Shown here one piece after another: positions 43,009 to 51,638 of a stretch of 64,000 nucleotides of DNA. The position numbers and the translations under genes were made by a program. The stretch comes from Asticcacaulis sp. ZE23SCel15. GTDB lineage: Bacteria > Pseudomonadota > Alphaproteobacteria > Caulobacterales > Caulobacteraceae. Numbering within the stretch: the first letter of the stretch is position 1; every line of letters begins with the position of its first letter. The notes beneath the pieces were generated by a model. The model worked only from the letters and a program-made list of their open reading frames with translations. It had not been told where the DNA came from and did not search any database. Where the stretch lies: the NCBI RefSeq assembly GCF_030505395.1, contig NZ_CP130044.1, forward strand, positions 3,419,001-3,483,000, given 5' to 3'.

Positions 43009-45201
43009 ATGCCCCGCACCGTCTGCTTTACCGCCTTAGCCCTGATAAGTCTGCTGACCACCCCCGCAGGCGCCGATGAGGCCGCTAAGGCCCGCGCCGT
43101 AAAGCTGGAACAGGCCCTGACGATTGATGAGCGCATCAGCATGGTGAATGGCACCTGGCCGGTGCCGTGGGTGCCACGCACCCCCGACAATCCGCAACCG
43201 GCTGAGGCCATTCCGGCCGCCGGCTATGTGCCGGGTGTGCCGCGTCTCAATATCCCGGCCCTGTTTGAAACGGACGCGAGTTTGGGGGTGACCAATCCGT
43301 CCGATGTGCGCCCCGGTGATATCGCCACCGCCCTGCCGTCAGGCCTTGCGATTGCGGCGACCTTTAACCCGAAACTGGCCTATGACGGCGGCGCGATGAT
43401 CGCCTCTGAGGCCCGCGCCAAGGGGTTTAACGTGCTTCTGACCGGCGGCGTCAACCTGACCCGCGATCCACGCAATGGCCGCAATTTTGAGTATTTCGGC
43501 GAAGACCCGTGGCTGGCCGGGATCATGGGGGCCGAGTTCATCCGCGGCGCCCAGTCGCAAAAAATCATCGCCACCATCAAGCACTTCGCGGTCAATGACG
43601 CGGAGACCAACCGCGACTGGTCAAACAGCGTCATCGGTGAAGCCGCCATGCGCGCATCCGACCTGCTGGCCTTTCAGATCGCCATTGAGCGCGGAAATCC
43701 GTTGTCGGTCATGTGCGGCTACAATCTGGTCAATGGTGACTATGCCTGCGGCAATGATCACTTGCTCAATACCGTGCTCAAAGGCGACTGGGGCTATAAG
43801 GGCTTTGTTATGTCTGACTGGGGTTCGGTTAAGGCCACCGACTTTGCCGTCAAAGGCCTTGATCAACAGTCGGCCAAGGAATTGGACGGTGCGTTCTGGT
43901 TTGGGGCACCTCTCAAAAAAGCGGTTGAGGACGGCACGGTGCCCGCCGCGCGCCTGTCCGACATGGTGCAGCGGATTCTGTATGCCCAGATCGCGTCGGG
44001 TGTCTTCGACAGCCCGCCGCAAAAGACGCCCATCGACTACGCTAAAAACGCCGAGGTCAGCCGTGCTGCTGCCCAAGAAGGCATCGTCCTTTTGAAAAAC
44101 GACGGCGATATCCTGCCGCTGGCCAAGACCGCCCAGACCATTCTAGTCATCGGTGACTATGTCGAAAAAGGTGTGCTGTCGGGCGGGGGCTCATCGAACG
44201 TGACCGGCGATTCCGGCACGCCGGGTCTGCCGCAACCGGGCCTGCCCATGAGCGCCGAAGGCCAGTTCGCCCAATATGTGAAGGAGCAATATCACGCCTC
44301 CTCGCCGCTTACGGCCATCCGTGCCAGAGCCCCGCAGGCCAGGGTTCTGTTCGATAATGGTCGCAGCCTGCCTGAAGCGGTGCGCAAGGCCAAAACCGCC
44401 GATCTGGTCATCGTCTTTGGCAATCAGTGGATGACCGAATTGCTTGATGCGCCCGACATGTACCTGCCCAAAGGTCAGGACGCCCTGATCGCTGCGGTCA
44501 CCGCTGCCCATCCGAAAACCGTGGTCGTGCTGCAAACCGGCGGGCCAGCGGCCATGCCGTGGATCGATCAGGCACCGGCCATCCTTTCGGCCTGGTATTC
44601 CGGCGCAAAGGGCGGCGAAGCCATCGCGGATGTGTTGTTCGGTGACGTCAATCCGTCCGGCCACCTGCCCATGACCTTCCCACGGGATATCGCACAGACC
44701 CCGCGCCCGGCGGTGCTGGATGGCTTTGATCCGCCGGCTAAGGTTCAGTTTGATGTCACCTATCACGAAGGTTCCGATGTCGGTTACCGCTGGTTCGCCA
44801 AGACCGGGGCGACGCCACTGTTCCCGTTTGGGCACGGCCGGAGCTACACGACCTTTGGCTATAGCGACCTCAAGGTCAAAGGCGGCGATACCCTCTCCGT
44901 CAGTTTTAAAGTCACCAATACCGGCAAGGTCGCGGGTAAGGACGCGCCGCAGGTCTATCTGACCGACGCGGCGGGCCGTAAACTCTTGCGTCTGATAGGC
45001 TTTGATAAGGTTGCCCTCAACCCGGGCGAACAACGCACCGTGTCGCTGACCGCCGATGCGCGACTGCTGGCACATTATGACGAAGCTAAGCCGGGCTGGG
45101 TCATAGGGAGCGGCAATTACGGCGTCGCTGTGGGTCATTCGGCCACCGATCTGGTGGTCACCGGTTCGGCCCACATCAGGGCCCAGCGCCTAAAACCCTA
45201 A
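43009..45201 (+). CDS. Secreted GH3 beta-glucosidase-like glycoside hydrolase
   Basis: 730 residues with a signal peptide (MPRTVCFTALALISLLTTPAGA). GH3 TIM barrel with the nucleophile Asp in FVMSDWGSVKATD, the KHFAVNDAETNRDW loop (KHF-x5-E type), a second alpha/beta sandwich domain, and a C-terminal fibronectin III-like domain (GKDAPQVYLTDAAGR). It removes terminal beta-linked sugars from oligosaccharides in the periplasm. It is unlinked to the pectin locus and lies among the catabolic genes, so it could also deglycosylate a plant aromatic glucoside. That last point is inference. Confidence 0.94.
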   Translation: MPRTVCFTALALISLLTTPAGADEAAKARAVKLEQALTIDERISMVNGTWPVPWVPRTPDNPQPAEAIPAAGYVPGVPRLNIPALFETDASLGVTNPSDVRPGDIATALPSGLAIAATFNPKLAYDGGAMIASEARAKGFNVLLTGGVNLTRDPRNGRNFEYFGEDPWLAGIMGAEFIRGAQSQKIIATIKHFAVNDAETNRDWSNSVIGEAAMRASDLLAFQIAIERGNPLSVMCGYNLVNGDYACGNDHLLNTVLKGDWGYKGFVMSDWGSVKATDFAVKGLDQQSAKELDGAFWFGAPLKKAVEDGTVPAARLSDMVQRILYAQIASGVFDSPPQKTPIDYAKNAEVSRAAAQEGIVLLKNDGDILPLAKTAQTILVIGDYVEKGVLSGGGSSNVTGDSGTPGLPQPGLPMSAEGQFAQYVKEQYHASSPLTAIRARAPQARVLFDNGRSLPEAVRKAKTADLVIVFGNQWMTELLDAPDMYLPKGQDALIAAVTAAHPKTVVVLQTGGPAAMPWIDQAPAILSAWYSGAKGGEAIADVLFGDVNPSGHLPMTFPRDIAQTPRPAVLDGFDPPAKVQFDVTYHEGSDVGYRWFAKTGATPLFPFGHGRSYTTFGYSDLKVKGGDTLSVSFKVTNTGKVAGKDAPQVYLTDAAGRKLLRLIGFDKVALNPGEQRTVSLTADARLLAHYDEAKPGWVIGSGNYGVAVGHSATDLVVTGSAHIRAQRLKP

Positions 45202-45285
45202 GCGGTTTCCGACAAGTTTCAAAACGCCCTCAGACAAGACGCACCTTACCCGTGCGCGTTAAAGCAAACCTCACCTTAGTTATGG

Positions 45286-46131
45286 ATGAGCCTCATGCCC
45301 AATTCAGCATCACCAACACCTGCGGCTACCCAGCCGACCCTGTTTATTCCGCATGGCGGCGGCCCGTGCTTTTTCATGGACTGGTCGCTGATGGGCGAAC
45401 CGGCCAACACTTGGGATAAGACGGCGGAGTGGCTGAAAAATCTGGCATCGACCCTGCCGGAGCGCCCGAAAGCCATCGTCGTCATTTCTGGCCACTGGGA
45501 AGAAGCGGTGTTTACGGTCGCGACCTCCCCGGCCCCGGAAATGATCTATGATTACTACGGCTTCCCCAAACATACCTATGAACTTCAATACCCAGCCCCC
45601 GGATCGGCGGCGCTCGCCAACCGCATTGTTGAGCTTCTGACCGATGCCGGGATCGCCGCAAAGACCGATGCTACGCGCGGCTTTGACCACGGCGTATTTA
45701 TTCCGTTCCTGCTGGCCTTCCCGGACGCGTCCATCCCGGTCGTGCCGCTGTCATTGAAGAAAAACCTCGATCCGGCGGAACATCTGGCCGCAGGTAAGGC
45801 CCTGAAAGCCCTGCGCGACGAAGGGGTGCTGATTGTCGGTTCGGGCATGAGCTATCACAACATGCACGCCTTCCGCACGCCGTCCGCGACCGCGCCGTCA
45901 AAGGCGTTTGACAACTATCTGACCTCGTCCCTGTCGCAGGAGGAAAAGGCCGTGCGCATGGATGCCCTGTCGCAGTGGTCGCAAGGCCCGGCCGCCCGCA
46001 ATGCCCACCCGCGCGAAGAACACCTGCTGCCGCTGATGATCGCCGCCGGCGCCGGTGACGACGATAAGGGCGAGCGCATCTTCTCCGACGTGGTCATGCA
46101 GGCCACAGTCTCAGCCTTTCGTTTCGGATAA
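45286..46131 (+). CDS. Class III extradiol ring-cleavage dioxygenase (LigB/DODA family)
   Basis: 281 residues (278 if ATG 45295 is used, which has GGATGAG upstream). Matches the LigB/4,5-DOPA-dioxygenase group: HGGGPCFFMDW, ISGHWEEAVFT, FDHGVFIPFLLAFPDASIPV and GSGMSYHNMHAF, giving the His/His ligands for iron or zinc. It opens catechol-type rings, or in some members splits related substrates. In this region it may act after ring hydroxylation. It is followed by the VOC protein after 16 bases, so the two are cotranscribed. Confidence 0.93.
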   Translation: MSLMPNSASPTPAATQPTLFIPHGGGPCFFMDWSLMGEPANTWDKTAEWLKNLASTLPERPKAIVVISGHWEEAVFTVATSPAPEMIYDYYGFPKHTYELQYPAPGSAALANRIVELLTDAGIAAKTDATRGFDHGVFIPFLLAFPDASIPVVPLSLKKNLDPAEHLAAGKALKALRDEGVLIVGSGMSYHNMHAFRTPSATAPSKAFDNYLTSSLSQEEKAVRMDALSQWSQGPAARNAHPREEHLLPLMIAAGAGDDDKGERIFSDVVMQATVSAFRFG

Positions 46132-46147
46132 TTTTTAAGGATTTATC

Positions 46148-46639
46148 ATGGCTTACCCTAATACCCTGATCTTTGTTGACCTGCCGGCTGAAGACCCCAC
46201 AGCCGCCGGAATCTTTTACGCCGAAGTGTTCGGCTGGGAGAATGAGCCTCGTCCGAATGGCTTGTTTCATCGTCTGGTTCCGGGCGGTTTTTTCCGTCAT
46301 AAGGACGGTAGCGATAGCGAAATCGCTAATTTGCATCTGGCGATTTATCGCACAGACAATGCCCGTCCATATCCTGACGCCTACGGGGCACCACCCCATA
46401 CGGTCGCAGGCCCTGGCCGCAAAGCCCGTACCTGGATACTGGTCAGCGATGACGATACGCCTGAGCGTATTCTGGAGGCGGCAGAAACGCGCGGCGCCAA
46501 AATCCTGTGGCGCGACCATTTCTGCAAGGAATTTAATGGCTTCAACCACGCCTTCATGGACCCGTGGGGTAACGAAATTGTTCTGTGGGTCAAAGGTGGG
46601 GTAAACCCCGTCATACCCGACCACTACACGTCAGAATAA
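46148..46639 (+). CDS. VOC-family (glyoxalase/extradiol-dioxygenase fold) protein
   Basis: 163 residues with a TAAGGA ribosome site. Begins PNTLIFVDLPAEDPTAAGIF YAEVFGW in VOC fashion, with paired beta-alpha-beta-beta-beta modules and a C-terminal DPWGNEIVLW signature. VOC proteins include lactoylglutathione lyases, epimerases and ring-cleavage enzymes; the exact reaction is not visible. Because it follows the DODA gene directly it may process the ring-cleavage product. A clear terminator follows. Confidence 0.9.
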   Translation: MAYPNTLIFVDLPAEDPTAAGIFYAEVFGWENEPRPNGLFHRLVPGGFFRHKDGSDSEIANLHLAIYRTDNARPYPDAYGAPPHTVAGPGRKARTWILVSDDDTPERILEAAETRGAKILWRDHFCKEFNGFNHAFMDPWGNEIVLWVKGGVNPVIPDHYTSE

Positions 46640-46640
46640 T

Positions 46641-46672
46641 AAAAAGGGGCCGGAAACGGCCTCTTTTTTTTT
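46641..46672 (+). terminator. Terminator after the DODA-VOC operon
   Basis: AAAAAGGGGCCG pairs with CGGCCTCTTTTT (one mismatch) across GAAA and continues as a long T-run. Confidence 0.85.
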
Positions 46673-46690
46673 GTCTGCGTGCGAGAAAGA

Positions 46691-46730
46691 GCCCCCACAC
46701 CCCTTTGCTACGTAAAGCGGTGGTGGGGGC
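46691..46730. terminator. Repeat-like hairpin at the end of the SGNH gene, copy D
   Basis: GCCCCCACACC and GGTGGTGGGGGC form the base of a stem and CTTTGCT/AAAGCGG the inner part, around CACGTA-type loop bases. On the minus strand it sits just after the SGNH hydrolase stop and is followed by TCTTTCTC. The GTGGGGGC/GCCCCCAC blocks resemble the other REP-like copies. Confidence 0.5.
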
Positions 46731-46734
46731 CTTC

Positions 46735-47973
46735 TTATTTCGCCCAATCAAAAGCCGTCAGCGGAATAGCATGGGCCATGGCCGCCGCCCCGGCATCGTT
46801 CGGGTGCAGATGATCGCCCAGATCATATCCGGCCCTGAGCCAGCCCGGACGGGCCGGGTCTTCCAGAGCCCTATCGAAGTCAAACACGCCGTCAAAGTCC
46901 TGGGATTGTCGCAGCCATGCATTGAGCGTCTGGCGTTCGGCTTCCTTATGGTCGGTGTAGTAATCTTTGAACACCGTGCCTTTGAACGGCGTCAGGGTCG
47001 CCACATAGATTTTCATGTTGTGCGCCCGCGCCCTTAGTGCCATCTGCTTCAGCCCGCCGATTAAGTCTTGCGCCGACACATAATCCTCAGATTCCGGACT
47101 TTTGGCGTGCCCCAGATCGTTAATCCCAATTAGGACAATCACCGCCGCCCCGTTGGGTTGCGCCAGCACATCACGGTCAAATCGCGTCAGTGCGCCGGTG
47201 CCAAACCGCGCCCAGGTGCCGTGATGCAGCATCCGGTTGCCGCTGATGCCCGCATTGATGACATTGACCGGCAATTTGGCATCCCTTAAGCGCGCGTTGA
47301 GCACATCCGGCCAAGTTCGACCCGTATCCGGCGTGATGCCATAACCATCAGTGATCGAATCTCCAAAGGCGATGACCGTTGACAGAGGCTTTGCACTCGC
47401 GACCTCTACGGCGGAGATAAATGAAAAGGCATTGCCGATCCCGATATCGATTGTCTCCGCCGGAAACTGCGCGGTCGCCGCCAGCGATCCCGACGCGCGG
47501 TAAAGCACACCGCGCTGGATATCGTGGACGGTTTTCAGCGGCACCGGGTCTTTCGCATAAACACTGACCGCCAGATCGCTGCCGGCCACAACCGTAATAT
47601 CTGCCGGATCGCTGATGACATAGGCCCCCGGTGCAATAGTAACCCCTGCCGCCCCATTAAAGGTCAGGCCCCGGTCACTGGCGACCTCAATGCCTGATCC
47701 TGTGGTCCGACGGGCAATGTGCACATCCTTAAGGCGTAAGGGTTTGTCGCCATAGGCGTTGGACAGGCGCAGCCGTACCCGCTCACCACCGACGCTGACC
47801 TTCACGATCTGGCGCAGGGTGATATCTTTGGCCGTTACGTCCGCCCCCGAAGGTTCCGGCGCGGCATAAAAGGCCGGATGCCACGTCGGCATCGGCGATT
47901 TGGCCCACGCTGCGGGCGCCATCAGGGCCAGACTTAAAACAACAGCAAGGGCACGGCGGGAAAGGGGGAGCAT
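46735..47973 (-). CDS. Secreted SGNH/GDSL-family esterase
   Basis: 412 residues with a signal peptide (MLPLSRRALAVVLSLALMAPAAWA). A ~160-residue beta-rich domain precedes the SGNH domain, which begins FGDSITDGYGIT (nucleophile Ser), has GISGNRML (Gly/Asn block) and VLIGINDLGH, and ends with the His block DHLHPNDAG. The two-part layout is that of GDSL lipase-like carbohydrate esterases. It probably deacetylates or de-esterifies plant polysaccharide or a glycoside in the periplasm. Confidence 0.9.
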   Translation of the reverse strand: MLPLSRRALAVVLSLALMAPAAWAKSPMPTWHPAFYAAPEPSGADVTAKDITLRQIVKVSVGGERVRLRLSNAYGDKPLRLKDVHIARRTTGSGIEVASDRGLTFNGAAGVTIAPGAYVISDPADITVVAGSDLAVSVYAKDPVPLKTVHDIQRGVLYRASGSLAATAQFPAETIDIGIGNAFSFISAVEVASAKPLSTVIAFGDSITDGYGITPDTGRTWPDVLNARLRDAKLPVNVINAGISGNRMLHHGTWARFGTGALTRFDRDVLAQPNGAAVIVLIGINDLGHAKSPESEDYVSAQDLIGGLKQMALRARAHNMKIYVATLTPFKGTVFKDYYTDHKEAERQTLNAWLRQSQDFDGVFDFDRALEDPARPGWLRAGYDLGDHLHPNDAGAAAMAHAIPLTAFDWAK

Positions 47974-48038
47974 GAGATGGACCTGTCAACAAAAGGGACG
48001 CCGTCATCTAGCCTGATTTGCCCGCGTTCGTGAACGCC

Positions 48039-48911
48039 TTATTGTGAGCGCGCCCGCACCGATTTTATCACGGCCGCAATATCCTCCGTGCCGTAGCCGT
48101 CGGCTACAGCCGCATCAAAGGTGGCTATCGCGGCCTTGACGGTGCGCAGATCGACCCCCAATTTCTCGGCCTCGGTGACCGCATAGGCCATGTCCTTGGC
48201 CTGCAAACTGACCTGAAAGTTCGGGCGATAATCCCCCGCCAGCACGCGGGCAGTGATCATCTTCACCATTGGGCTGCCGGGCGCGCCGCTGATCAGGGTT
48301 TCCACGGACTTTTCAAACGCAAGGCCGCTTTGCTCGATCATGGCCAGCCCTTCGGCCAGGGCAGCAATCTGCACACCCCCGACGAAGTTATTGATCAGCT
48401 TGAACTTTGTGCCGCTGCCCGATGGCCCCAGATGAACGATATCCTTGCTCATGGCCTTAAGCGCAGGGGTGGCGCGGGCAATACCCTCCGCGTCGCCACC
48501 GATGATGAACACCAACTCACCGGCTTCTGCGGCGACTTTTGAGCCCGTCACCGGCGCATCGAGCGGCACCCCACCAGCCACGGCCACAGCCTGCGCCCAC
48601 TCGGCAATCCAGTCCGGCGATAAGGTAGAGGCTTCGATGCAGACCATATCCGCGGCCATGCCCGCAATCGCCCCGTCCGCCCCCAGCCAGACCCCGCGTG
48701 AGGCCGCATCATCGGTCAGCATGGCGATAATCACATCAGCACCTTCGGCCGCTTCGCGCGGGGATGCCGCCACCCGCGCCTGATCCGCAAACGCAGCCGC
48801 ACGCTCAGGGTTGCGGTTATAAACACTCACCTCAAAGCCTGCGCCTATAAGGCGGCGAACCATGCCCGCACCCATGATCCCAAGCCCCAGAAACGCAATC
48901 TTTAGTGTCAT
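48039..48911 (-). CDS. NAD(P)-dependent beta-hydroxyacid dehydrogenase, second paralogue
   Basis: 290 residues. GLGIMGAGMVRRL is the Rossmann motif, LDAPVTGSKVAAEAGEL the substrate loop, and SGSGTKFKLINN holds the catalytic Lys. It is a distant paralogue of the gene at 24614-25495. It lies downstream of the TauD-type dioxygenase on the same strand with a perfect hairpin (48932-48957) between. The family handles 3-hydroxyisobutyrate, tartronate semialdehyde, phenylserine and related acids; the substrate here is unknown. Confidence 0.92.
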   Translation of the reverse strand: MTLKIAFLGLGIMGAGMVRRLIGAGFEVSVYNRNPERAAAFADQARVAASPREAAEGADVIIAMLTDDAASRGVWLGADGAIAGMAADMVCIEASTLSPDWIAEWAQAVAVAGGVPLDAPVTGSKVAAEAGELVFIIGGDAEGIARATPALKAMSKDIVHLGPSGSGTKFKLINNFVGGVQIAALAEGLAMIEQSGLAFEKSVETLISGAPGSPMVKMITARVLAGDYRPNFQVSLQAKDMAYAVTEAEKLGVDLRTVKAAIATFDAAVADGYGTEDIAAVIKSVRARSQ

Positions 48912-48931
48912 ATTCGCCCCTCTTCATGCAA

Positions 48932-48957
48932 ATATCCCGGACCTTGGTCCGGGATAT
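48932..48957. terminator. Perfect 12-bp hairpin between the dioxygenase and dehydrogenase genes
   Basis: ATATCCCGGACC and GGTCCGGGATAT are exact inverse repeats around TT. On the minus strand it lies 21 bases past the dioxygenase stop. A short TTT follows. It may be a weak terminator. Confidence 0.55.
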
Positions 48958-48978
48958 CGGTTTATTATATTCGTGCGA

Positions 48979-50094
48979 TTAACCGTGATCGGCCAGCAAA
49001 CGCGGCACCGGCGCATCCTTGATGCGGAAGAAGCCCTGATCATCGACTGTCTGGCCTTCGCGGGGTTTGTGACGGACCTGAACCACGCCATTTTTGCCGA
49101 AGCCGTCGATGACCGGACGGTCGCCCTGACGGCTCAGCCACAGCCGCAGCAGGTGGCGGCGGCGCTGGGGTTCGGGATAGTCATAGAATGTTGTGCGGGC
49201 ATGAAGCGCCGCATAGTTCGACAGCCACTGGATATCGCCCGGACGGAAATCCATCTCGATGGCCATGCCGGGCTCATAGGTGATCTTATCGAACAGCTCC
49301 AGCACTTCGATCTGCTCCGGCGTCAGCTTCGGGACACCCGGATATTCCTGCGCCGTCAGGATATAGAGTGATCCGGCATACATCGAAAACACACCGTCAG
49401 TCAGGTCGATGATCGGCGAGGTATAGGTATCGGCAGGCGCGTTCTTGTCCTGACGGCGCCAGTCCCAGTGATAGGGCTGAAACAACAGCGGCGCCAGATC
49501 CGGACGGCGGCGCAGGATCTCGTTATAGATCTCGGCCCCCGACACCAGACATGACGCCCCGCCTTCCTTGGCAGGTCGCAGGCACATCAGCGACACCACA
49601 TCCGACGAATCCGAATGGAACACCAGATAGTCACGCACCTTGGACGACTTGGCGGTCGGGTCGTCCATGGTCTTATCCGACGTGGCATAGACGGAATCGA
49701 TCAGATCGCCTTTTTCGTTCTGACGGATCGGATCGCCCATGTGCAGGCCCAGGATATAATAGATCGCCGCCGACAGGGCATCGGAATAGAGGTGGGTTTT
49801 CAGCCCGCGCACCAGCACAAAACCGCGCCCGGAATCGACATCGCGGCCCCATTCCTTAACCGCCTCGGCACATTCGACCAGCGGATATTCTTCCTTTTGC
49901 ACAAAGCGCAGGTCAGGATCGGCCTCAACAAAACGCGCGCCTAGGATTTCAAGCTCAGCGATCTGGGCGTCAGACAGCATGTAAACCCATGAATTGCCCT
50001 TTGACAGCACATCCCCGCGCCAGGCCGCTGAGGTGGTGATTTCTTTGAGTTCGAGCGGCTTTGCGCCCTCTGTCGTGGATATGGCAATATTCAT
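48979..50094 (-). CDS. TauD/TfdA-type 2-oxoglutarate/Fe(II)-dependent dioxygenase
   Basis: 371 residues. The facial triad begins with His160-x-Asp162 (FHSDSSDVVSLM), and the distal His/Arg block is ALHARTTFYDYPEPQRRRHL. The jelly-roll core is typical of the TauD/TfdA group, which hydroxylates a C-H bond next to a heteroatom and so cleaves taurine, aryloxyacetates, betaines and similar compounds. It is divergent from the MFS gene at 50313, suggesting that the transporter imports its substrate. The exact substrate cannot be read. Confidence 0.91.
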   Translation of the reverse strand: MNIAISTTEGAKPLELKEITTSAAWRGDVLSKGNSWVYMLSDAQIAELEILGARFVEADPDLRFVQKEEYPLVECAEAVKEWGRDVDSGRGFVLVRGLKTHLYSDALSAAIYYILGLHMGDPIRQNEKGDLIDSVYATSDKTMDDPTAKSSKVRDYLVFHSDSSDVVSLMCLRPAKEGGASCLVSGAEIYNEILRRRPDLAPLLFQPYHWDWRRQDKNAPADTYTSPIIDLTDGVFSMYAGSLYILTAQEYPGVPKLTPEQIEVLELFDKITYEPGMAIEMDFRPGDIQWLSNYAALHARTTFYDYPEPQRRRHLLRLWLSRQGDRPVIDGFGKNGVVQVRHKPREGQTVDDQGFFRIKDAPVPRLLADHG

Positions 50095-50312
50095 CGGTTT
50101 AACCCTGCAACTGGCGTGGACATCAACTGAAGCGACCGTATCAAAGACAGCCCCCGGCTTCTTGTCCCCGCGGGCATGATTATTTGATCAAAACCGACTG
50201 TGTGCGCTTGGGGGCAAGCTCAGGTGTGGATGCGGTCAAATCTTATGGCACCTGTCATCAAGACCCCGCCCGCCATCTGTGGATAACTGCCGTTACCTTA
50301 CGGGAGCGCGTC

Positions 50313-51599
50313 ATGGCAATCATCAGCGAGACGGCAATGGCGGCAGACGCCCCCGCCGAGGCGGCATCTGATCTTGGCCGCACCCAGAAAAAAGTCCTGC
50401 TGGCGGCCACCATCGGTGCGTTCGTCAGCCCGACCCCGGCGCTTTTGACCGTATACGGCATTGTCATGGTGCCGATCGCGCAGGAATTTGGCTGGCCCCG
50501 GGCGCAGGTCGCTGGTGTCCTCAGCATCGCCGCCCTGTTGTCCGCCATAACCCTTATTCCTCTGGGCTGGTTGCTCGACCGGATCGGACCACGCCGGATC
50601 GTTCTGTTCGGCATCACGACCTTTGCCGCAGCTATGGCGGCGTTTTCTTTGGCCCCGCCGCAGGTCGGGCCGTACTATGCCCTGTTTATCACCACCGTCT
50701 TTTTCGGTACTTTTACCACTCCGATTATATATAGCCGCGCCATCGCCGGCTGGTTTGAAAAAGGCCGTGGTGCCGCCTTGGGGTTTTCCGCAGGCATAGG
50801 CAATGGCGCAGGCGCCACACTTATTCCCATACTGGCGGGGGTGTTGCTGACCTATTATGGCTGGCGGGTTACCTATCAGGGGGTGGCGCTTTTGGTATTT
50901 GCGCTCGGCTTTCCGATCGTCCTGACCTGTCTGCGCGCCCCACCGCTGCGGCCGCAGATGTCAAAAGACGCCCCCGTGCCCGTCGACGGCCTGACCTTTT
51001 CTGAGGCCATGAAAACCCGGACCTTCTGGCTATTGGCCATCGCAGTCGGGTTATGCGCCGCATGCCTTACAGCCATGTTCACCCAGATCGTGCCAGTGGC
51101 GATGTCACGCGGCCTGACGCTCACCCAAGGCGTCATGGTGATCACGGTCTTTTCGATGACCTGCGCCTTGTGGCAATGGGCGATGGGGTTTTTGCTCGAC
51201 CGGATTAAAGGCGCGTGGATTCTGGCGCCATTTTATGTTCTGGCGGCCGCAGGGTTACTGCTGCTGCAATACGGCGAAGGCACACCGATGCTTATCCTCG
51301 CGGGCATACTGATGGGTCTGGGGCTTGGGGCCGAATACAGCGCTTTGCCGTTACTTGTATCGCGCTATTTCGGACTGCGCAGTTACGGGCGCATCGTCCT
51401 TACGATCTATTCCGCCATCGCCATCGTGCGCGGGATCGTCCCGCTCATGATGAACCTGCAATTTGACGCCACCCAGTCCTACGGTCTGGCCCTGCATGTC
51501 ATTCAGGCCATTCTGATCGTCGCGGCCTTGAGTTTATTTGCTCTACCCGCGCGATCGTCCTTACTAACCGCAACCGAACTCACATCACGGGATAAATAA
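50313..51599 (+). CDS. MFS transporter, paralogue of the one at 41534
   Basis: 428 residues from ATG 50313 (GGGAG 8 bases upstream); the longer frame from 50184 is unlikely because its first 43 residues have no helix pattern and the paralogue has 426 residues. It has 12 helices, GWLLDRIGPRRIVLFG as the loop 2-3 motif and WFEKGRGAALGFSAGIGNGA as in the other copy. OFA/monocarboxylate-type. It is divergent from the TauD-type dioxygenase. Confidence 0.92.
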   Translation: MAIISETAMAADAPAEAASDLGRTQKKVLLAATIGAFVSPTPALLTVYGIVMVPIAQEFGWPRAQVAGVLSIAALLSAITLIPLGWLLDRIGPRRIVLFGITTFAAAMAAFSLAPPQVGPYYALFITTVFFGTFTTPIIYSRAIAGWFEKGRGAALGFSAGIGNGAGATLIPILAGVLLTYYGWRVTYQGVALLVFALGFPIVLTCLRAPPLRPQMSKDAPVPVDGLTFSEAMKTRTFWLLAIAVGLCAACLTAMFTQIVPVAMSRGLTLTQGVMVITVFSMTCALWQWAMGFLLDRIKGAWILAPFYVLAAAGLLLLQYGEGTPMLILAGILMGLGLGAEYSALPLLVSRYFGLRSYGRIVLTIYSAIAIVRGIVPLMMNLQFDATQSYGLALHVIQAILIVAALSLFALPARSSLLTATELTSRDK

Positions 51600-51638
51600 T
51601 AAGCCCCCCAAAGACGCCCTGCCCCGCAGGCTCAAAAC

